From the NCBI RefSeq assembly GCF_005490785.1, contig NZ_CP027295.1, positions 2,356,001 through 2,420,000 on the forward strand: a stretch of 64,000 nt of DNA. The letters are read 5' to 3'. The stretch's first letter is position 1, and each line of letters begins with the position of its first letter. This DNA comes from Brachybacterium sp. SGAir0954 (lineage in GTDB: Bacteria > Actinomycetota > Actinomycetes > Actinomycetales > Dermabacteraceae). The notes below the pieces were generated by a model, which saw only the letters and a program-made list of their open reading frames with translations, did no database searches and was not told the DNA's origin. Both the position numbers and the translations under genes were made by a program. Positions 27,728 to 39,173 of the stretch are shown one piece after another.

Positions 27728-27881
27728 CTGTGTGCTCCTCGGTGCGTAGGGGGATCATGCGGCACGGCCGCCGGCCCCGTGGCCGACGCTGCCGCTTGCG
27801 GGGTCCATGCTAGGCCACGTCAGCGGCTCATGAGGCCCAGTCGGGGCCTCCTCGGGAGTGACCTGAGCGGCGTCCGCGCCG

Positions 27882-27915
27882 TGCGGGCCGGACCCGATGG
27901 TCGGTCCGGCCCGCA
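27882..27915 (-). terminator. pepA terminator
   Basis: Perfect 13-bp stem TGCGGGCCGGACC/GGTCCGGCCCGCA with an 8-nt loop, 21 bp past the pepA stop. Confidence 0.8.
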
Positions 27916-27935
27916 GGGTGCGTCGAGCGGTCGGC

Positions 27936-29393
27936 TCAGGCGCGGGCTGCGCGCTGCTCGAGCACGGAGAGCACGGTGCGCATGCTCATGCCCGTCGCGC
28001 CCTTGCCCATGTAGCCGAAGGGCGCGTCCGCGTAGGCGGGGCCGGCGATGTCGAGGTGGGCCCACGGGACGTCGCCCACGAACTCCTGGAGGAACACGCC
28101 CGCGGTGAGGGCGCCGCCCCAGCGGCCGGCACCCATGTTGCGCAGATCCGCGACGAGGCCGTCGAGCGCGGGGCGCAGCTCCTCGGGGAAGGGGAGCGGC
28201 CAGAAGGGCTCACCGGTCGCGGCGGAGGCGCCGAGCACCTCGTCACGAGCGGACTCGGTGCCCATCACCGCGGCGGTGCGCTTGCCGAGCGCGACGACGG
28301 CCGCACCCGTGAGCGTCGCCACGTCCATGACGAGGTCGGGCTCGCCGGCCGCGGCGTCCACGAGGGCGTCGGCCATGACCATGCGGCCCTCGGCGTCGGT
28401 GTTGAGCACCTCGACCGTGCGGCCGTTGCGCATCGTGACGACGTCCCCGGGGCGCTGGGCGCCGCCGCCGGGCATGTTCTCGGCCAGGGCGAGGTAGGTC
28501 GTCACGGCGACGGGGAGGCCCAGGCGCGCGGCGGCGAGGGTCGCGCCGAGCACGGTCGCGGCGCCGGCCATGTCGGAGGTCATCTCCTCCATGCCGGCCG
28601 GCGGCTTGAGCGAGATGCCGCCGGTGTCGAAGGTGATCCCCTTGCCGACGAGGGCGACGGAGGAGACCGCGCCCGTGGGGGCGTACTCGACCTTCACCAG
28701 GCGCGGCGGCCGCGCCGACCCCTGCCCCACGCCGACGATGCCGCCGTAGCCGCCCGCGACGAGCTGCTCCTCGTCCAGCACGGTCACGGTGAGCGGGAGA
28801 TCCGCGGCGAGCTCCTGGACGCGCTCGGCGAAGGCCGCCGGGTACAGCAGGTTCGGCGGGGTGTTGACGAGGTCGCGCACGGCGGCGACGGCGTCCGCGA
28901 GGATCTCCGCCCGCTCGACGGCGGCCGGGGCGAGGTCGCCGAGCACGGAGATCGCGCCGAGGGCCGGCTTGGCGCCCGCGGCCTCGGACTTGTGGGCGAT
29001 GAAGGCGTAGGCGCCGAGCGCCGCACCCTCGACGGCGGCGGCGAGCTGCTCGCCCGTGGCGCCCGGGAGCGCGATCGCGGCGGAGCCGACGCCCGCGAGG
29101 GACCGGGCGGCCGCGCCGTAGGCGAGACGCACGTCCTGGTCGGAGACGTCCGCGAGCTCCTCGGCGCCGAGACCGACGAGCAGCAGGCTGCCCGCGGAGG
29201 TCAGGTCGCCGGCGGGGAGGCGGTGGGTCTCGCCGCGTCCGGCGGAGGGGGAGAGGGCGGCGATGGCCGCGGTGACGGCGTCCTCACCGGGCACGACGGA
29301 CGGAGCGCCGTCGGCGCCGCGGAGCAGGGGGAGGACCAGGACGTCCGTGTCGACGGAGGTCACACTGGCATCGGAAACGGTGATCGAAGGCAT
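27936..29393 (-). CDS. pepA: leucyl aminopeptidase (M17)
   Basis: Cytosolic dimetal aminopeptidase that trims N-terminal residues from peptides. The C-terminal catalytic domain shows VALVGKGITFDTGGISLKPP (metal and active-site Lys), the family signature NTDAEGRMV, and GEPFWPLPFPEE. N-terminal macro-like domain about 1-170. 485 aa. ATG at 29393 chosen because TACGAT lies 7 nt upstream (leaderless) and the residues before it are not conserved-looking. Divergent from the small membrane protein at 29512. Confidence 0.95.
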   Translation of the reverse strand: MPSITVSDASVTSVDTDVLVLPLLRGADGAPSVVPGEDAVTAAIAALSPSAGRGETHRLPAGDLTSAGSLLLVGLGAEELADVSDQDVRLAYGAAARSLAGVGSAAIALPGATGEQLAAAVEGAALGAYAFIAHKSEAAGAKPALGAISVLGDLAPAAVERAEILADAVAAVRDLVNTPPNLLYPAAFAERVQELAADLPLTVTVLDEEQLVAGGYGGIVGVGQGSARPPRLVKVEYAPTGAVSSVALVGKGITFDTGGISLKPPAGMEEMTSDMAGAATVLGATLAAARLGLPVAVTTYLALAENMPGGGAQRPGDVVTMRNGRTVEVLNTDAEGRMVMADALVDAAAGEPDLVMDVATLTGAAVVALGKRTAAVMGTESARDEVLGASAATGEPFWPLPFPEELRPALDGLVADLRNMGAGRWGGALTAGVFLQEFVGDVPWAHLDIAGPAYADAPFGYMGKGATGMSMRTVLSVLEQRAARA

Positions 29394-29400
29394 GGCATCT

Positions 29401-29406
29401 ATCGTA
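29401..29406 (-). promoter_or_regulatory. -10 element of pepA (leaderless)
   Basis: TACGAT on the minus strand, 7 nt before the pepA ATG. Confidence 0.5.
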
Positions 29407-29511
29407 GGCACCGGTCCGGCGCCCTCGGGGCGGCACGTCCCGGGCCCGGGCATCCCGCCGCCGGGGAGCACCCGGACTTCGGCACGGCGGCAGGACGAGG
29501 ACGGACCGGAC

Positions 29512-29874
29512 ATGGCGGTGCTCAGCACCCTGGTCTACGTGGTGGGCGCGCTGACGGCGCTGCTCGCCGTCTACTACACGGTGCGGGATCTGAGCGCGGA
29601 TCTCGTGCTGCTCGGGGCGAGCGCCCTGACGCTCGTGGTGTGGGCGGTGATGGGGGGCGCGCTGCTGGCCCGCGACCTGGGCGGCGGGAGCGTCGACGAT
29701 CCCGTGACGCTCTACGGCTACCTCCTGACCGGCCTCGTGCTCCCGCTCGCGGGAGGATGGGCGGGCCTCTGGGAGCGCACGCGCTGGGGGAGCCTCGTGA
29801 TCGGCGCCGCGGCCGTGACCGAGATGGTGCTCATGATGCGGCTCCCGCAGATCTGGGCGGGGGGCTTCGCATGA
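29512..29874 (+). CDS. hypothetical four-helix membrane protein
   Basis: 120 aa with about four hydrophobic helices (roughly 3-21, 27-49, 66-83, 93-112) and the short loops VRDLSAD and RDLGGGSVDD. No recognised family. GGACGAGGACGG upstream is a weak ribosome binding site. Its stop overlaps the ATG of the next membrane protein (ATGA), so the two are probably translated together and may form a complex. Confidence 0.75.
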   Translation: MAVLSTLVYVVGALTALLAVYYTVRDLSADLVLLGASALTLVVWAVMGGALLARDLGGGSVDDPVTLYGYLLTGLVLPLAGGWAGLWERTRWGSLVIGAAAVTEMVLMMRLPQIWAGGFA

Positions 29875-30305
29875 GCGCGCGCCCCTCCCGCGGTCTCACG
29901 ACCCTCCTCGTCTTCGTGTACGGACTGTTCGCGCTCTCCGCGACCGCCCGCTCCCTCGTGCAGATCCTCCGCGAGTTCGACCGCGCGCCCGTCGCGTACA
30001 CGCTCTCGCTCGTGGCCGCGCTCACCTACATCGCCGTCACGCTGACCTTCGCGCTGCGCGGACCGCGCTCGCCGCTCGCCCTCGCGCTCGTGATCGTCGA
30101 GCTCGTGGGCGTGATCGCCGTGGGGACGCTCACCCTCGCGGACCCGGCGCTGTTCCCCGAGCCCACGGTGTGGTCCGACTTCGGGATCGGGTACGGCTTC
30201 GTCCCGCTCGTGCTCCCGCTCGCCGCGCTCGCGCACATCGCGCGCAGCAGGCGCCGCGCCAGCCGCGGCCAGGACGTCGGACCGACCGCGGCGGAGGGCC
30301 GATGA
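29871..30305 (+). CDS. hypothetical multi-helix membrane protein
   Basis: 144 aa with four predicted helices: about 8-27, 40-60, 68-87 and 108-127. A conserved-looking segment GIGYGFVPLVLPLAALAHIA precedes a basic, Arg-rich cytosolic tail. No named function. ATGA overlap with the upstream membrane gene and near-overlap with pyrD suggest a three-gene unit, although pyrD may have its own promoter. Confidence 0.75.
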   Translation: MSARPSRGLTTLLVFVYGLFALSATARSLVQILREFDRAPVAYTLSLVAALTYIAVTLTFALRGPRSPLALALVIVELVGVIAVGTLTLADPALFPEPTVWSDFGIGYGFVPLVLPLAALAHIARSRRRASRGQDVGPTAAEGR

Positions 30306-31435
30306 CCGCGTACGGTAGGGCCGTGACCACCGCCGACTACTCCTCGAGCACCGCCTACGAGGCGCTGTTCCAGCACGTCCTTCGACGGATCGACCCGGAG
30401 CGCGCCCATCATCTGACGATCGACGCCCTGCGCCTCGCGCAGTCCCTGCCCGGGGGCCACGCTCTCCTGCGCACCCTCTTCGGCACCCCGCACCCGGCGC
30501 GCGACCCGCGGCCGACGCGCACCGTGCTGGGCGCCGAGCACGCCTCCCCCCTCGGTCTCGCTGCCGGGTTCGACAAGGACGGCATCGTGCCGCTGGCCCT
30601 GCTGGACCTCGGCTTCGGCCACGTCGAGGTGGGGACCGTCACCGCGCGGCCGCAGCCCGGGAACCCGCGCAAGCGGAGCTTCCGCCTGATCCCGGACCGC
30701 GCCCTCATCAACCGCATGGGCTTCAACAACGAGGGGGCCCGGGCCCTCGCGAAGAGCCTCGCCAGGGCCCGTCGCACCGAGCGCGGCCAGCGCGCCGTGA
30801 TCGGCGTGAACATCGGCAAGAACAAGGCGACGGCCCTCGACGACGCGGCGGACGACTACCGCTCCTCGGCGCGCCTGCTCGCCCCGTATGCGAGCTACCT
30901 CGCGATCAACGTCTCGAGCCCGAACACCCCGGGCCTGCGCGACCTGCAGTCCGTGGACGCGCTGCGCCCGGTGCTCGCCGCCGTCCTCGAGGAGGCGCGC
31001 TCCGCGGAGCGGCGCCTGCGCCGGGACGTCCCGGTGCTCGTGAAGATCGCCCCCGACCTCCACGACGAGGACGTCGTCGCCGTCGCGCGGCTCGCCACGG
31101 ACGTCGGCCTCGCCGGAGTCATCGCGACCAACACGACGATCGACCGCCCGGCGGACCTCCGCAGCGACCGCGGCCTCGTCGAGTCGATCGGCGCGGGCGG
31201 CCTCTCCGGTCCGGTGCTCGCTCGCCGCTCCCTCGAGGTGCTGCGCCTGCTGCGCCGCGAGCTGCCGGCGGAGACCGTCGTCATCAGCTGCGGCGGCGTG
31301 ACCACCGCCGCGGACGTCGCCGAGCGGCTCGAGTCCGGCGCGGATCTCGTCCAGGGCTACACGGCCCTGATCTACGAGGGCCCCGGCTGGCCCGGACGGA
31401 TCGCGCGCGCGCTCGCCGCCCGCGGCATCGTCTGA
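30302..31435 (+). CDS. pyrD: dihydroorotate dehydrogenase (quinone), class 2
   Basis: Oxidises dihydroorotate to orotate with quinone as acceptor in pyrimidine synthesis; class 2 enzymes attach to the membrane by an N-terminal helix pair (here about 15-45). FMN-site motifs: GLAAGFDKDG, FGHVEVGTVTARPQPGNP, NRMGFNNEGA, INVSSPNTPGLR and VISCGGVTTAADV. 370-377 aa. I chose ATG 30302, which overlaps the preceding stop as ATGA; GTG 30323, with TACGGT 6 nt upstream, is an equally reasonable leaderless start. Confidence 0.93.
   Translation: MTAYGRAVTTADYSSSTAYEALFQHVLRRIDPERAHHLTIDALRLAQSLPGGHALLRTLFGTPHPARDPRPTRTVLGAEHASPLGLAAGFDKDGIVPLALLDLGFGHVEVGTVTARPQPGNPRKRSFRLIPDRALINRMGFNNEGARALAKSLARARRTERGQRAVIGVNIGKNKATALDDAADDYRSSARLLAPYASYLAINVSSPNTPGLRDLQSVDALRPVLAAVLEEARSAERRLRRDVPVLVKIAPDLHDEDVVAVARLATDVGLAGVIATNTTIDRPADLRSDRGLVESIGAGGLSGPVLARRSLEVLRLLRRELPAETVVISCGGVTTAADVAERLESGADLVQGYTALIYEGPGWPGRIARALAARGIV
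30311..30316 (+). promoter_or_regulatory. possible -10 for a leaderless pyrD start
   Basis: TACGGT, 6 nt before GTG 30323 inside the annotated 5' end of pyrD. Confidence 0.4.
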
Positions 31436-31444
31436 GACCGCGCC

Positions 31445-31450
31445 TACCCT
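31445..31450 (+). promoter_or_regulatory. -10 element of rarA (leaderless)
   Basis: TACCCT, 7 nt before the rarA ATG. Confidence 0.5.
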
Positions 31451-31457
31451 GGAGAGC

Positions 31458-32867
31458 ATGGACGAGGACCTCTTCTCGCTGGGCGGGGACGCCCCCGCGC
31501 CGCGCACCCTGAGCGAGGGCAACCGGGACCACCGGGCGCCGCTCGCCGTGCGCATGCGCCCGGCGTCCCTCGACGAGGTCGTGGGGCAGCACCAGGTGCT
31601 CGACCCCGGCAGCCCGCTGCGACGCCTGGTCGCAGCCGACGACTCCCGCACCGCGCCGTCCTCGGTCATCCTCTGGGGTCCGCCCGGGACCGGGAAGACG
31701 ACCCTCGCGTACGTCGTCGCGAGCTCCGGGGACCGGGAGTTCGTGGAGGTCTCCGCGGTGCTCGCCGGCGTCAAGGACATCCGTGACGTCGTCGACGCGG
31801 CACGTCGTCGCCTGCGCACCACGGGCAAGGAGACCGTGCTCTTCGTGGACGAGGTGCACCGCTTCTCGAAGTCCCAGCAGGACGCCCTCCTGCCGAGCGT
31901 CGAGAACCGCTGGGTCACCCTCATCGCCGCGACGACGGAGAACCCGCACTTCTCCGTCATCTCCCCGCTGCTGTCCCGCTCTATCGTGCTCACCCTCGAG
32001 CCGCTCGAGCGGACCGACCTCGACACCCTCGTGGACCGCGCCCTCGCCGAGGAGAAGGGTCTGGGCGGGGCGGTCGAGCTCACCGACGACGCCCGGGAGG
32101 CGCTCCTCCGCCTGGGCGGCGGGGACGCGCGCAAGATCCTCACCTCGCTCGAGGCGGCCGCCGCCGCCGCGCTCACCAAGGACCCGCCCGTCGTCGACGC
32201 GGAGGTGCTCGCACAGGCCGTGAACCGCGCCGCGCTGCGCTACGACCGCGCCGGGGACCAGCACTACGACGTCACGAGCGCCTTCATCAAGTCGATGCGT
32301 GGCAGCGACGTGGACGCGTCGCTGCACTACCTGGCCCGGATGATCGAGGCGGGGGAGGACCCGCGCTTCATCGCCCGCCGCGTCGTCATCGCGGCGAGCG
32401 AGGAGGTCGGCATGGCCGATCCCACCGCGCTCCAGGTCGCCGTCGCCGCCATGCAGGCCGTGCAGATGCTGGGCATGCCCGAGGGGAGGATCCCGCTCGC
32501 CCAGGCGGTCGTGCACATCGCGACGGCCCCGAAGTCCAACGCCGCGTACAAGGCGCTCGACGAGGCGATCGCCGACGTCCGCTCCGGCCGCGCCGGGGTG
32601 GTCCCCCCGCATCTGCGCGACGCCCACTACTCCGGGGCGAAGAGCCTCGGTCACGGCGCGGAGTACCGCTACGCGCACGACTCGCCGCACGGCGTGGTCC
32701 CGCAGCAGTACGCCCCGGACGAGCTCGTCGGGACGGACTACTACCGTCCGCGGGAGTCCGGTCCCGAGGGTCGCGTGGCCCAGCGCGTGCAGGCCCTGCG
32801 GCGGATCGTGCGAGGTGGCGACGGCGCGAACGGCGGCGGTGGGGGCGGGGACGGCGGCACGGCGTGA
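31458..32867 (+). CDS. rarA: RarA/MgsA replication-associated recombination AAA+ ATPase
   Basis: AAA+ protein of the clamp-loader clade acting at stalled replication forks. It has MRPASLDEVVGQ (N-linker), Walker A LWGPPGTGKTTLA, Walker B TVLFVDEVHRF, sensor 1 AATTENPHF and the C-terminal MgsA tetramerisation domain (FIARRVVIAASEEVGMADP, then KSNAAYKALDEAIADV). 469 aa with a Gly-rich low-complexity tail. The message is probably leaderless, with TACCCT 7 nt upstream. It ends at a short GC-rich hairpin. Confidence 0.95.
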   Translation: MDEDLFSLGGDAPAPRTLSEGNRDHRAPLAVRMRPASLDEVVGQHQVLDPGSPLRRLVAADDSRTAPSSVILWGPPGTGKTTLAYVVASSGDREFVEVSAVLAGVKDIRDVVDAARRRLRTTGKETVLFVDEVHRFSKSQQDALLPSVENRWVTLIAATTENPHFSVISPLLSRSIVLTLEPLERTDLDTLVDRALAEEKGLGGAVELTDDAREALLRLGGGDARKILTSLEAAAAAALTKDPPVVDAEVLAQAVNRAALRYDRAGDQHYDVTSAFIKSMRGSDVDASLHYLARMIEAGEDPRFIARRVVIAASEEVGMADPTALQVAVAAMQAVQMLGMPEGRIPLAQAVVHIATAPKSNAAYKALDEAIADVRSGRAGVVPPHLRDAHYSGAKSLGHGAEYRYAHDSPHGVVPQQYAPDELVGTDYYRPRESGPEGRVAQRVQALRRIVRGGDGANGGGGGGDGGTA

Positions 32868-32883
32868 GGCACTCCACAGGAAG

Positions 32884-32904
32884 CGCGGTGCGACCTGCAC
32901 CGCG
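32884..32904 (+). terminator. rarA terminator hairpin
   Basis: Eight-bp stem CGCGGTGC/GCACCGCG with loop GACCT, 17 bp after the rarA stop and just before the rpsD promoter. Confidence 0.6.
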
Positions 32905-32909
32905 AGCCG

Positions 32910-32938
32910 TTGAGCCGCGAGCGGGGCTGCGCTAGTCT
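32910..32938 (+). promoter_or_regulatory. rpsD promoter
   Basis: TTGAGC and TAGTCT separated by exactly 17 nt, a good sigma70-type match. The transcript would start near 32945. Confidence 0.65.
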
Positions 32939-32945
32939 GGGTCGC

Positions 32946-32972
32946 TGAATCCGCGGCTGCTTCATTGGATTC
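32946..32972 (+). promoter_or_regulatory. leader hairpin upstream of rpsD
   Basis: Inverted repeat GAATCC...GGATTC (7 bp if the flanking T/A is counted) with a 14-nt loop, at the 5' end of the predicted rpsD transcript. It may be part of an S4 autoregulatory leader. Confidence 0.35.
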
Positions 32973-33002
32973 AACCCCCGTCGACAACAAGAGGTAGACC
33001 TC

Positions 33003-33629
33003 GTGACCAACGTCACCCGCGCGCGCCGCCAGGCGCGTCTGTCCCGAGCACTCGGGCTCCCGCTGACCCCGAAGTCCGTCAAGTACTTCGAGAAGCGTCC
33101 GTACCCGCCCGGCGAGCACGGCCGCGCCCGCCGCCGCACCGAGTCCGACTACGCCGTGCGCCTCCGCGAGAAGCAGCGTCTGCGCGCGCAGTACGCCCTG
33201 CGCGAGAAGCAGATGCACCGCGCCTACCTGGACGCCAAGAAGCAGCCGGGCCTGACCGGCGAGAGCATGGTCGAGCTCCTCGAGATGCGCCTGGACGCGC
33301 TCGTGCTCCGCTCCGGCTTCACCCGCACCATCCTCCAGGCCCGTCAGGCCGTCGTGCACCGCCACGTCCTGGTCGACGGCAAGCTGGTGGACCGTCCCTC
33401 CTTCCGCGTGAAGCCGGGCCAGACCATCCAGATCAAGCCCAAGTCGCAGGCCATGGAGCCCTTCCAGGTCGCTGCCGAGGGCGGCAACTCCGACGTGCTC
33501 GCCTCCGTGCCGAGCTACCTCTCGGTCGAGCTGTCCGAGCTCAAGTCTCAGCTGGTCTCCCGTCCCAAGCGCGCCGAGGTCCCCGTGACCTGCGACGTGC
33601 AGATGGTCGTGGAGTACTACGCCCGCTGA
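33003..33629 (+). CDS. rpsD: 30S ribosomal protein S4
   Basis: Primary 16S rRNA-binding protein that nucleates assembly of the 30S body. N-terminal arm RARRQARLSRALGLPLTP, then KRPYPPGEHGRARRR, and the S4 RNA-binding domain around MVELLEMRLDALVLRSGF and VVHRHVLVDGKLVDRPSF. 208 aa; it has no zinc-binding Cys cluster at the N-terminus (Cys-minus form). GTG start with GAGG 8 nt upstream. It has its own promoter and a terminator, so it stands as a single-gene unit. Confidence 0.97.
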   Translation: MTNVTRARRQARLSRALGLPLTPKSVKYFEKRPYPPGEHGRARRRTESDYAVRLREKQRLRAQYALREKQMHRAYLDAKKQPGLTGESMVELLEMRLDALVLRSGFTRTILQARQAVVHRHVLVDGKLVDRPSFRVKPGQTIQIKPKSQAMEPFQVAAEGGNSDVLASVPSYLSVELSELKSQLVSRPKRAEVPVTCDVQMVVEYYAR

Positions 33630-33644
33630 TCCCCCGGGATCACG

Positions 33645-33692
33645 GCGAAGGCCCCGGCTGGCGTGCTCCGGTACGCTGACCGGGGCCTTCGC
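33645..33692 (+). terminator. rpsD terminator
   Basis: Perfect 13-bp stem GCGAAGGCCCCGG/CCGGGGCCTTCGC with a 22-nt loop. TACGCT inside the loop (33672-33677) could be a -10 for alaS. Confidence 0.75.
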
Positions 33693-33789
33693 GTCCCCAT
33701 CTGCCTCCTCGGCCCCACGACCGCACCGCCATCCGGCCCCGGTCCGTGCGGCCTCCCTGCCCCTCGTGCCCGGAAGGACCCCCACGACC

Positions 33790-36494
<2,705 letters not shown>

Positions 36495-36498
<4 letters not shown>

Positions 36499-37013
36499 GC
36501 GAGCTCCGGCGCGGGGTCAGGCTCGGGGTGGACGTCGGCGACGTCCGCGTCGGCCTGGCCCGCAGCGACCCGGACGGCATGCTCGCCACCCCGGTCGAGA
36601 CGGTGCCCCGGGACACGGCGGTCGCGGCCATCGCCGCCTGCGCCCGGGAGACCGACGCGCGTGCCATCATGGTCGGGCTTCCCCGCACCCTGAGCGGTGC
36701 CGAGGGCCCCGCCGCGGAGAAGGCGCGGCAGGTCGCCGAGGAGCTCGTCGCCGAGCTCGCCGGCGATCCCGACCCCGCCGAGGTGCGGATGGTCGACGAG
36801 CGGCTCACGACGGTCTCCGCGCACCAGGCGCTCCACGCGTCCGGCCGCAAGGGGCGGAAGCACCGCCAGGTCGTGGACCAGGTCGCTGCCGTGATGATCC
36901 TGCAGCAGGCGCTGGACCTCGAGCGCAGCGCCGGCCGTCGCGCCGGCGAGCTCGTGGCCGCGGCGGATTCCGAGCCCGGCGCCGCCGGGGGACCCGAGCA
37001 GGAGGACGGCTGA
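36495..37013 (+). CDS. ruvX: YqgF/RuvX-type Holliday junction resolvase-like protein
   Basis: RNase H-fold putative nuclease, implicated in 16S rRNA 5' processing and junction resolution. GVDVGDVRVGLARSDPDG (first catalytic Asp), MVGLPRTLSG, MVDERLTTVSA (catalytic Glu) and the final Asp in KHRQVVDQVAAVMILQ are present. 172 aa with an acidic tail. ATGA overlap with alaS and a TGATG overlap with mltG. As I recall, alaS-ruvX-mltG-aroE is the common actinobacterial order. Confidence 0.94.
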
Positions 37014-38218
37014 TGAGCGAGGGCCAGGGCGAGGACGATTCCGTCAGCTTCGACGAGCTCGCCGAGTCGCAGAACGCGCGGGACGAGGACGCCTCGACCG
37101 GCCACGGCCGTCGGCGCGCCGCCGGCCCGGTGCGCCGACGGCGACGACGGGGCCCGCTGCGCCGGGCGCTGCCGGTGCTGCTCGTCCTGCTCGTGCTCGG
37201 AGGTCTCGGCGTGGGCGGCGTCTACGGCTACCAGTGGCTCACCTCCAACGTGAGCCTCGAGCAGGAGGACCCGGACTTCCCCGGGCCGGGCAGCGGCGAG
37301 GCGCTCGTCCAGGTCGCCGAGGGCGACACCGGCACCGACATCGCCAAGACCCTCGTCGATGCCGGCGTCATCAAGACCACCGGGCCCTTCATCACCCAGT
37401 TCTCGAACTCCCCGGACGCCTCCGGCATCGAGCCTGGCCTGTACCGGCTGAAGAAGGGGATGACCTCCTCCGACGCGCTCACGATGATCCTGGACCCGGC
37501 CAACGTGGCGGGCCACCGCGTGATCGTCCCCGAGGGGCTGCGGGCGGAGAAGATCTGGGCCGTGCTCAGCGAGGCGACCGACATCCCCGTCGAGGACTTC
37601 GAGGCCGCCGCGAAGGACTACACCTCCTTCGGCGTGCCCGAGAACGACGCGAAATCCCTCGAGGGCTACCTGTGGCCGGGCCGCTACGACGTCCCGGAGG
37701 ACGCCACCGCCGGCGAGGTCATCTCGATGATGACGGACCGCATGCAGACGGAGCTCGAGAAGCTCGGCGTCGCCCCGGAGGACGAGCACCGCGTGCTCAC
37801 GCTCGCCTCGATCGCCGAGAAGGAGGCGCGCGACCCGGACGACTACGGCCGGGTGGTGCGCACCCTCGAGAACCGCCTCGAGGGCGTGGGCGAGGCGAAG
37901 GGGAAGCCGATGAAGCTCCAGCTGGACTCGACCGTCGCCTATTTCACGGGCAGCGACACGATCTCCACCACCCCCGCGCAGCGCAAGCAGGACAGCCCGT
38001 ACAACACGTACCTCCACGAGGGGCTGCCCGTCGGGCCGATCTCCAATCCCGGCAAGGCGACGATCCAGGCGGCGATCGACCCGCCGGAGGGCGACTGGCT
38101 GTACTGGGTCACGGTCAACACCGACACGGGCGAGACGAAGTTCGCGGCGACCTACTCCGAGCACGAGAAGAACGTGCAGGAGTGGCGTGACTGGTACGAC
38201 GCGAAGCAGGGCGGCTGA
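37013..38218 (+). CDS. mltG: endolytic transglycosylase MltG
   Basis: Membrane-anchored peptidoglycan lytic enzyme that ends glycan strand growth. Acidic then Arg-rich cytosolic N-terminus, one transmembrane helix (about 52-74), a LysM-like segment (EALVQVAEGDTGTDIAKTL), then the YceG domain with ASIAEKEA carrying catalytic Glu269, QLDSTVAYF, and SPYNTYLHEGLPVGPISNPG. 401 aa. Start overlaps the ruvX stop. Confidence 0.95.
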   Translation: MSEGQGEDDSVSFDELAESQNARDEDASTGHGRRRAAGPVRRRRRRGPLRRALPVLLVLLVLGGLGVGGVYGYQWLTSNVSLEQEDPDFPGPGSGEALVQVAEGDTGTDIAKTLVDAGVIKTTGPFITQFSNSPDASGIEPGLYRLKKGMTSSDALTMILDPANVAGHRVIVPEGLRAEKIWAVLSEATDIPVEDFEAAAKDYTSFGVPENDAKSLEGYLWPGRYDVPEDATAGEVISMMTDRMQTELEKLGVAPEDEHRVLTLASIAEKEARDPDDYGRVVRTLENRLEGVGEAKGKPMKLQLDSTVAYFTGSDTISTTPAQRKQDSPYNTYLHEGLPVGPISNPGKATIQAAIDPPEGDWLYWVTVNTDTGETKFAATYSEHEKNVQEWRDWYDAKQGG

Positions 38219-38222
38219 TCCC

Positions 38223-39053
38223 GTGCGCCGCTTCGCCGTGGTCGGCTCACCGATCGAGCACTCCCTCTCCCCGCTGCTGCATGCCGTCGCGTATCGCGAG
38301 CTGGGCATCGAGGACGCCGTCTACGAGCGCCACGAGGTGGGCGCGGGTGAGCTCGCCGGCTTCCTGACCGGGGACGGCGCGGGGCTGCAGGGGCTCTCCG
38401 TCACGATGCCGGGCAAGCCGGAGGCGTTCGTCCTCGCGGCCGAGCACGACGGCACCGCCGCCGCCCTCGGCGTCGCCAACACGCTCGTGCGACGCAGGGA
38501 CGGATCCTGGCGCGCGGAGAACCACGACGTGCACGGGATCGTCGCCGCGCTCCGCGACCACGGCGCCGGGACCGTGCGCCGCGCGGGCGTGCTCGGCTCG
38601 GGGGCCACGGCGCTCAGCGCGGCGCTGGCGCTGTGCCGGATGGGGGCGCAGGAGATCCTGCTGAGCGCGCGCCGCCCGGAGAGGCTCGCCCCCGTCGTCG
38701 ACCTCGTCACCACGCAGGGCGCCGACGCACGGATCGTCCCCTGGGACGATGCCGCCGAGCTGCTCGGCACCGAGGTCGTCGTCAGCGCCCTCGTCGCCGC
38801 GGGTGCCCGCGCGGTCGCCGAGGAGTGGCGTGCCCGCCCCGACCTCCCCGTCGTCCCGCTCCTGCTCGACGTGCTCTACGACCCGTGGCCGGCGCCGCTG
38901 GCCGGTCTGCTGGGCGAGCGGGGCACCGAGGTGGCGAACGGGCTGGAGATGCTCGTGCACCAGGCCGACATGCAGATCCGGTCGATGGTCGGCGCGCCCT
39001 CCGCCCCCGTCGCGGCGATGCTCGACGCCGCGCGGGAGCAGCTGCGCCGCTGA
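38223..39053 (+). CDS. aroE: shikimate dehydrogenase
   Basis: NADP-dependent reduction of 3-dehydroshikimate in aromatic amino acid synthesis. The shikimate site VVGSPIEHSLSP, the catalytic-lysine segment GLSVTMPGK, the nucleotide-binding VLGSGATALSAALAL, and the C-terminal GLEMLVHQADMQI are all visible. 276 aa. GTG 38223 lies 4 bp after the mltG stop; a farther upstream GTG at 38187 would overlap mltG by 32 bp and is less likely. Last gene of the alaS unit. Confidence 0.94.
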   Translation: MRRFAVVGSPIEHSLSPLLHAVAYRELGIEDAVYERHEVGAGELAGFLTGDGAGLQGLSVTMPGKPEAFVLAAEHDGTAAALGVANTLVRRRDGSWRAENHDVHGIVAALRDHGAGTVRRAGVLGSGATALSAALALCRMGAQEILLSARRPERLAPVVDLVTTQGADARIVPWDDAAELLGTEVVVSALVAAGARAVAEEWRARPDLPVVPLLLDVLYDPWPAPLAGLLGERGTEVANGLEMLVHQADMQIRSMVGAPSAPVAAMLDAAREQLRR

Positions 39054-39099
39054 TCGGACCGCCTGCCCCGGGACGTGGCCCGGCAACCGTCCGGAATCC

Positions 39100-39129
39100 T
39101 TGCCGCGCTCGGTCAAGGGAACGTAAAGT
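39100..39129 (+). promoter_or_regulatory. promoter of the 106-aa hypothetical gene
   Basis: TTGCCG and TAAAGT separated by 18 nt, in the gap after aroE. The transcript would start near 39136, leaving a leader of about 38 nt. Confidence 0.5.
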
Positions 39130-39173
39130 GACCGTCGATCCCCGGCCCGTCCGCCGGGGGCTGAGGAGTCACC

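Noticed and set aside
33630-33789. T-box leader upstream of alaS
   Set aside because: No T-box consensus; the sequence is explained by the rpsD terminator hairpin and a possible -10 within its loop.
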